This document shows, one piece after another, positions 5,565 through 9,448 of a DNA stretch of 9,448 bases; the stretch's first letter is position 1, and every line of letters begins with the position of its first letter. Made by a program: the position numbers and the translations under genes. The stretch lies in contig JAUILB010000090.1 in the NCBI GenBank assembly GCA_030432815.1, forward strand, positions 1 to 9,448, in the 5' to 3' direction. Below the pieces are notes generated by a model. It made no database searches, had not been told where the DNA came from, and worked only from the letters and a program-made list of their open reading frames with translations. This DNA comes from Alphaproteobacteria bacterium. GTDB lineage: Bacteria; Pseudomonadota; Alphaproteobacteria; Sphingomonadales; Emcibacteraceae.

Positions 5565-6875
5565 TTATGAGTTTGAACGGTTCACCGGAAAGGTAAGTTT
5601 GATTTTCGTACCAACATTGAGTTCTGATTTAACATCAATGGTTGCTCCCAAACGGTAAAGCAGTTGCCGTACAATAATAAGACCAAGGCCCGTGCCTTCA
5701 GCATGGGATATAAAATGCGATTTAATTGGAATATTGGCACAATGAATTTGCTGAACCACTTCCTCAGGCATGCCTCTGCCATTATCGTTTATATTAATGT
5801 CCACATGCCCGTCTTTGTTTTTATGGGCGGACAAAATAATTGTACCATTGTCGGGTGTATACTTCTGGGCATTGGAAAGCAGGTTATAAATAATTTGTTT
5901 GAAAATTCTCCGGTCAGATTGAATTTCGATTTGGTCTTGTTCAAAATTTAGAACAACTTCTTGTTTCTTATTGATTGATATCGGTTTTAATTCATCAACA
6001 TAGCTCGTAAGCAACGAATTTACATTAAGTGGTTCGATTGACACATTGATTTCACCGGATTCCAGTTTATTTTGATCAAGCAGGTCGTTGACAAGTGAGA
6101 GAAGATGGTTTCCGCCCGAATTAATGAAGGTTGCATATTCTATAACCCTATCCGGATCCAGTTTTTCCTTTGGCGTCTGTTTTAACATATCGGAAAACCC
6201 GATAATTGCATTGAGTGGTGTTCTGAGTTCATGGCTCATGTGACCGAAAAAAGACGCTTTAACATCCAAGGCGTTGTTTAATTCTTTAAGCTGTTGTGCA
6301 ATTTTCTTCTGACCATAAAAAACTTCCTTGCGTTGTTTATCCATTGTCGTCAACACCAGGATACTTAGAAAAACAACTGAAACAAGTGTGATCCAGACAC
6401 CAGTTTTATCAACCCCACCGATATATACGGCAAACAGATAAAACAGTACTGCATTTACAATCAATATAAATGCTTGCACAAATAACCGTTCTGCAAACAA
6501 GAATGCGATCATAAGGTAGGCTACGGCAATACTCGTCAGTCCGGAACCTGTATAAGCGTTGATATAGCTGAGTAATCCGGAAAATAAATAAGCTCCAATT
6601 ACCACCCCCCAACAGGCAACTTTTTGCATAAAAATATTGTTATCCGAAAGTTTAAGTAGCAGCCAATTCGCCAAAAAAGAAACCAGAAAGAAAACGCCGA
6701 TATTATCTGAATTAACAATATGATTATAGGCAACACCCGGCGTAGGCCCTGATCTGTCTGTAAGGATTAACAAACATATTGCGGCAGCTGCTAACGAAAA
6801 TTTTCCGATATTACGGATATTTAAACTATGCGCATAAGCGAGATATTCTGGATCCGGTTTCGCAATTTTTAACAC
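5565..6875 (-). CDS. Orphan membrane sensor histidine kinase
   Basis: This 436-residue protein has about six membrane helices (roughly 24-38, 58-74, 86-102, 113-129, 131-151 and 157-177) joined by short loops, so any signal is probably sensed in or near the membrane. A short coiled linker (about 180-208) leads to the HisKA dimerization helix with SHELRTPLNAIIGFSDML (214-231) and phosphoacceptor H215. The ATPase domain is intact: N-box NLLSNAQKY (331-339), G1 DNGRGMP (364-370) and G2 GTGLGL (394-399). There is no receiver, PAS or HAMP domain. No response regulator is in the window, so the output is unknown. The gene starts with GTG, supported by AAGGA 8 bases upstream and by a sensible N-terminus. 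It lies 138 bases downstream of a same-strand hydrolase gene and may be co-transcribed with it. Sampled stretches are only about 33-38% GC, below most of the genes to the left. Confidence 0.93.
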   Translation of the reverse strand: MLKIAKPDPEYLAYAHSLNIRNIGKFSLAAAAICLLILTDRSGPTPGVAYNHIVNSDNIGVFFLVSFLANWLLLKLSDNNIFMQKVACWGVVIGAYLFSGLLSYINAYTGSGLTSIAVAYLMIAFLFAERLFVQAFILIVNAVLFYLFAVYIGGVDKTGVWITLVSVVFLSILVLTTMDKQRKEVFYGQKKIAQQLKELNNALDVKASFFGHMSHELRTPLNAIIGFSDMLKQTPKEKLDPDRVIEYATFINSGGNHLLSLVNDLLDQNKLESGEINVSIEPLNVNSLLTSYVDELKPISINKKQEVVLNFEQDQIEIQSDRRIFKQIIYNLLSNAQKYTPDNGTIILSAHKNKDGHVDININDNGRGMPEEVVQQIHCANIPIKSHFISHAEGTGLGLIIVRQLLYRLGATIDVKSELNVGTKIKLTFPVNRSNS

Positions 6876-6883
6876 AGCTAAAA

Positions 6884-6888
6884 TCCTT
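6884..6888 (-). promoter_or_regulatory. Shine-Dalgarno for the GTG-started histidine kinase
   Basis: On the minus strand AAGGA ends 8 bases before the GTG at 6875-6873. It is the only good ribosome site near the beginning of the frame and decides the start in favour of this GTG. Confidence 0.65.
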
Positions 6889-6902
6889 ATTGTAACAACT
6901 AT

Positions 6903-7005
6903 GATAAGTAATTCTTTTATACTTATATATGTTTCATGCTTAATATAAATTTAATTTGCGCGGCATTAGAGTTAAATACACAATCAGTCTAACAGATTAC
7001 TTATC
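6903..7005. repeat. 10-bp inverted repeat spanning the hydrolase-kinase gap
   Basis: GATAAGTAAT (6903-6912) and ATTACTTATC (6996-7005) are perfect inverted copies separated by 83 bases of AT-rich sequence. They bracket most of the 138-base gap upstream of the histidine kinase. The loop is too long for a terminator; paired binding sites for a looping regulator are possible. The AT-rich composition makes a chance match more likely than usual. No convincing -35/-10 pair was found in the gap. Confidence 0.35.
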
Positions 7006-7013
7006 TCTAATTT

Positions 7014-7853
7014 TTACTTCTGCTTCAGAAAGCAATTAATAACGTTATGCAGAAGATCGGGCTTTTCATGATGAACAAAATGTGTGGCTCCGGGAACAAC
7101 AAATAATTCGCTATTTGGTAATGTTTCATGCATTTCCAAACTATGCCTGATAGAAATATCATAATGATCGCCAACAATCACTAAAGTCGGAGTTTTTATG
7201 GTACTCAAATCTTCTTTAGATAAATTTGGTGACGTTGCCCACATCATAGACATTTTCTTTAGATGTGCTTCAAATTCTGTCAGATCATTTCGTCCCAGAA
7301 GATAATGTTCTATTGCCATACCGGGAAAACCTTCAGGATCATTATCCGCATCATTATCCTTATTCCATGATATATTCTTCCAACTCTGTTTTTGTTCCTC
7401 CGGATAGGCGGAATGATTATAGACAGCACCGTGAATAACTGATTTCATAACACGTTCCGGATAATAAAAACTAAGAAGCAAAGCAGTAATTCCACCGTCA
7501 CTCTGTCCAAAAACATGCGTTTTTTCAATATTTAACTGATCAAGAACACCTATGGCATCGCTGGCCATTAATTCATAGGAAATTTGTGAGGACGATGGCG
7601 AGCTTCTACCTTGCTCACGACTATCTATGGCAATTACTTTATAGATTTTTGAAAAATGATCTATCTGTATTCTCATATCTTCGCGGGACATCATCCCGCT
7701 ATGCAACAATAACAATGGTTCGCCAGAACCAACAACTTCATAATCAATAACAGCGCCATCACTGGCGTTAAATGATCCTGCAGAAGCCGTTTGATTGCCT
7801 CCTACAATAAACACATTGACCAATGCTAAAAAAGTTTTTCCAATTATTTTCAC
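7014..7853 (-). CDS. Secreted alpha/beta hydrolase
   Basis: A 279-residue alpha/beta-fold hydrolase. The N-terminus is a plausible Sec signal peptide: MKIIGK, a hydrophobic core (7-18) and an ASA cleavage site at 23-25, which puts the enzyme in the periplasm or outside. The oxyanion strand LLLLHSG (47-53) precedes the nucleophile elbow GQSDGG (116-121) with S118. The acid is D232 or D229 in VGDHYD (227-232), and the base is H258 in GATHF (255-259). The triad therefore looks complete. The cap region (about 145-205) is rich in charged residues and methionine, and the substrate cannot be inferred. The gene starts with GTG behind GAGGA; the signal peptide confirms this start because the next methionines are at 54-55. 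It is AT-rich (two sampled lines were 33% and 37% GC), like the kinase downstream, and is divergent from the acidic protein gene. Confidence 0.9.
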   Translation of the reverse strand: MKIIGKTFLALVNVFIVGGNQTASAGSFNASDGAVIDYEVVGSGEPLLLLHSGMMSREDMRIQIDHFSKIYKVIAIDSREQGRSSPSSSQISYELMASDAIGVLDQLNIEKTHVFGQSDGGITALLLSFYYPERVMKSVIHGAVYNHSAYPEEQKQSWKNISWNKDNDADNDPEGFPGMAIEHYLLGRNDLTEFEAHLKKMSMMWATSPNLSKEDLSTIKTPTLVIVGDHYDISIRHSLEMHETLPNSELFVVPGATHFVHHEKPDLLHNVINCFLKQK

Positions 7854-7862
7854 TTAAAGTGA

Positions 7863-7867
7863 TCCTC
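7863..7867 (-). promoter_or_regulatory. Shine-Dalgarno for the GTG-started hydrolase
   Basis: On the minus strand GAGGA ends 9 bases before the GTG at 7853-7851. Together with the signal peptide encoded just after it, this fixes the start codon. Confidence 0.65.
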
Positions 7868-7878
7868 TTTTGCTATAG

Positions 7879-7952
7879 ATGAAATAAAAATATTAAAGGA
7901 TATAAACATAAATGAAATAATCGTTCCACCCTGTTTAAAATTATTTCATTTA
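7879..7952. promoter_or_regulatory. Operator-like repeats: three ATGAAATAA motifs in a divergent promoter region
   Basis: ATGAAATAA occurs at 7879-7887 and 7912-7920 as a direct repeat 33 bases apart, and again inverted (TTATTTCAT) at 7941-7949. The second and third copies are the cores of a perfect 13-bp inverted repeat, 7909-7921 against 7940-7952, around an 18-base spacer. Centre-to-centre distances of 33 and 29 bases are close to three helical turns. The block lies between two divergent genes, where no terminator is needed, so a shared binding region for a regulator is more likely than a terminator. The regulator is not identified. Confidence 0.5.
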
Positions 7953-7987
7953 CAATCTGGTTTAAATTCAGGAATTGGAAAATATGA

Positions 7988-8380
7988 ATGGCAGATTTTA
8001 TTGACGAAGCAATCAGTAACGCAAGCATTACAATTGATATCGAACCGCTTGAAAACAACGCTTACAAATGCACCTTCAAAAGCATACATCATAAAATGAC
8101 CCGCACCATCACCATGGCCGAAGGATATGACGCGCCGAAACTTGGCAACCTAATCTATTATTACGCAACCGAAATTCAGCACTATGAAGATTGTGACGAC
8201 ATTCTTGAATGGGCCGATGACAACGGACTTAATCCCGGAGATCCAAAAACATTAAAACGTTATAATCAATTGGGCGAAGACCATCGGGATTTACGTCTTT
8301 TGCTGGGTGAGGAAAACTACCAGTCCATGATGACCGCTCTTGCCATCAGTCAGGCTATCGATAATGCATTACCCGGCTAG
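7988..8380 (+). CDS. Hypothetical small acidic protein (unrecognised family)
   Basis: I do not recognise this 130-residue protein. It is soluble, with no signal peptide or membrane helix. Counting residues gives 23 Asp/Glu against 10 Lys/Arg, a net charge near -13 with low predicted pI. The N-terminal half (about 13-45) looks like beta strands, the middle is helix-forming and very acidic (HYEDCDDILEWADDNG, 65-80), and the end is helical. Two cysteines lie at 28 and 69. Codon use is ordinary and GC is higher than in the hydrolase, both signs of a real gene. The ATG at 7988 follows GGAA (7977-7980) by 7 bases; an overlapping ATG at 7984 is out of frame. It is divergent from the hydrolase and 72 bases before a DUF2339 gene on the same strand, so it may share an operon with it. 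Acidic small proteins can be adaptors or DNA mimics, but nothing here decides that. Confidence 0.8.
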   Translation: MADFIDEAISNASITIDIEPLENNAYKCTFKSIHHKMTRTITMAEGYDAPKLGNLIYYYATEIQHYEDCDDILEWADDNGLNPGDPKTLKRYNQLGEDHRDLRLLLGEENYQSMMTALAISQAIDNALPG

Positions 8381-8452
8381 CTTGTGAGAAGCATTTTGAG
8401 CTGTTATTGTAATTTAGTTCACCAACCTTTTTAAAGTTATGGGGAAATATTA

Positions 8453-9448
8453 ATGGGGATCTTTTTATTATTAGCGCTTGCATTCTTTGGCTATATTATC
8501 TGGCTTGGTGTCTCTGTCACCTATCTACGTAACGAAAATAAAACACTTTCCAGTCGCTTGGATATGCTAAGCGCACAGCTTGACAATATTGTCTCCCTAA
8601 ATAATGATCCTGAATTAGAAAAGCAAGAAAAGGAAGCAACAGATAAAGCTGCGCCCTGGAAGGACTCTAAACTGGCCGAAGAATTAAGCCAGGAAAGCTA
8701 TGTCGCGACGGAAATAACAGCAGAACCCGAAAAAAAAATATCCCCTATTGCACAGAAACCAAAACAGTCTCGATTTAAATCTGTTGAAGAGAATATTTCA
8801 TCACGCTGGATGATCTGGCTGGGCGGAATTGCTTTTGCCATAGGCGGGGGGTTTCTTGTTAAGTATTCAATTGATTCAGGGCTTTTAAGTCCCGGTGTTC
8901 GAGTAACGCTCGGAACCATCATTGGTATCGCAATGGCAATCGGTGGAGAAGGTATCAGGCAACGCCGCGAAAAGCAGGGGTTTTTAAGCGAATATCCTGA
9001 TTATGTGCCCGGAGCAATATCAGCTGCAGGTCTGTTTACAGCTTTTGCTGCTATTTATGCATCCTATGCACTTTATGATCTTGTCATACCCATACTGGCC
9101 TTTGCGGTTTTGGCACTTCTTAGTTTCGGATCGACTATTCTTTCCTATTTTCATGGCCGATTTTTTGCCTATCTTGGTATGGTCGCTGGGCTTCTGGTTC
9201 CTGCATTGGTTTCTACAGGGTCAGGAAATGCATGGACATTGTTTCCATATCTGTTGGTCATTGTTGGCTCCTGTTTATGGGTTAGCCGGAAAAAAGCATG
9301 GACAGACAGCGCGGCTACAGCGCTGGTACTTGCCCTGCTTTGGGTGATTTTATGGATTTTTACAAACTGGAATATGGGCGATGTAATCCCTGTGGGTATC
9401 TATCTTCTTATACTCGGTGGACTTAACGCTATGCTCTTAAGTGGTGCC
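8453..9448 (+). CDS. DUF2339 family polytopic membrane protein, 3' end beyond the window
   Basis: The first 332 codons of a large inner-membrane protein. Residues 2-24 form a membrane anchor and 25-50 a short heptad-like helix. A charged, Glu/Lys-rich cytoplasmic linker follows (about 51-117). The DUF2339 signature then begins at ENISSRWMIWLGG (113-125) and continues with GGGFLVKYSIDSGLLSPGVRV (131-151). Successive hydrophobic helices run to the window end. Full-length DUF2339 proteins are commonly 800 residues or more with many helices, so over half is missing. The molecular function of the family is not established; envelope-related roles have been suggested only by its topology. The ATG at 8453 is preceded by GGGGAA with a 6-base gap. 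The in-frame start is unambiguous because the N-terminal helix begins at once. It may be co-transcribed with the acidic protein gene upstream. Confidence 0.88.
   Translation, partial: MGIFLLLALAFFGYIIWLGVSVTYLRNENKTLSSRLDMLSAQLDNIVSLNNDPELEKQEKEATDKAAPWKDSKLAEELSQESYVATEITAEPEKKISPIAQKPKQSRFKSVEENISSRWMIWLGGIAFAIGGGFLVKYSIDSGLLSPGVRVTLGTIIGIAMAIGGEGIRQRREKQGFLSEYPDYVPGAISAAGLFTAFAAIYASYALYDLVIPILAFAVLALLSFGSTILSYFHGRFFAYLGMVAGLLVPALVSTGSGNAWTLFPYLLVIVGSCLWVSRKKAWTDSAATALVLALLWVILWIFTNWNMGDVIPVGIYLLILGGLNAMLLSGA

Noticed and set aside
7909..7952. Rho-independent terminator
   Set aside because: The 13-bp arms are almost all A/T with an 18-base loop and lie between two divergent genes, where no transcript needs to end.
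8381..8452. Promoter for the DUF2339 gene
   Set aside because: A TTGAGC at 8396-8401 has no -10 match at acceptable spacing, so co-transcription with the upstream acidic protein gene is at least as likely.
8439..8453. Four-codon mini-frame (MGKY) ending TAATG on the DUF2339 start
   Set aside because: It has no ribosome site of its own, and its GGGGAA bases are better explained as the Shine-Dalgarno of the DUF2339 gene.

Overview
The window most likely comes from an alphaproteobacterium of moderate GC content. The main evidence is a CcrM-type GANTC adenine methyltransferase with its C-terminal RAMA domain, sitting directly behind rnhB. GANTC methylation by CcrM is a cell-cycle trait of Alphaproteobacteria. 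No species can be named from the sequence alone. Nearly all of the window is coding, no gap exceeds about 180 bases, and there are no tRNA or rRNA genes, CRISPR arrays, transposases or phage genes.

Left block (1-1807, minus strand): a tight three-gene run is transcribed leftward. It holds a GT2-like glycosyltransferase (rSAM/selenodomain-associated type 2), a DUF2064 nucleotidyl/glycosyltransferase (type 1) and a PaiB-like FMN-binding protein that runs off the left edge. The first two overlap by one base and the third starts 11 bases after the second, so they are probably co-transcribed.

Centre-left (1829-3820, plus strand): rnhB (RNase HII) and ccrM, followed by a strong intrinsic terminator. 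The start codons of rnhB and the divergent glycosyltransferase are only 21 bases apart, so their promoters must lie inside each other's coding sequence. Six GANTC sites fall in 122 bases at the rnhB end and ccrM start, which suggests methylation feedback on ccrM.

Centre (3909-5480, plus): a SulP/SLC26 anion transporter with a STAS domain, with its own candidate promoter and a palindrome over the -35. It converges on the next block.

Right-centre (5565-7853, minus): an AT-rich pair, a secreted alpha/beta hydrolase and then an orphan six-helix membrane histidine kinase. Both start with GTG behind a clear Shine-Dalgarno sequence. Their composition differs from most of the rest of the window and there is no response regulator beside the kinase.

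Right end (7988-9448, plus): an unrecognised, strongly acidic 130-residue protein and the first 332 residues of a DUF2339 polytopic membrane protein. The divergent gap between the hydrolase and the acidic protein carries three copies of a 9-base motif, two of them arms of a 13-bp inverted repeat, a good operator candidate.

No clearly new multi-gene system is visible. The best leads are the GANTC cluster at ccrM, the operator-like repeats at 7879-7952 and the unassigned acidic protein beside DUF2339.
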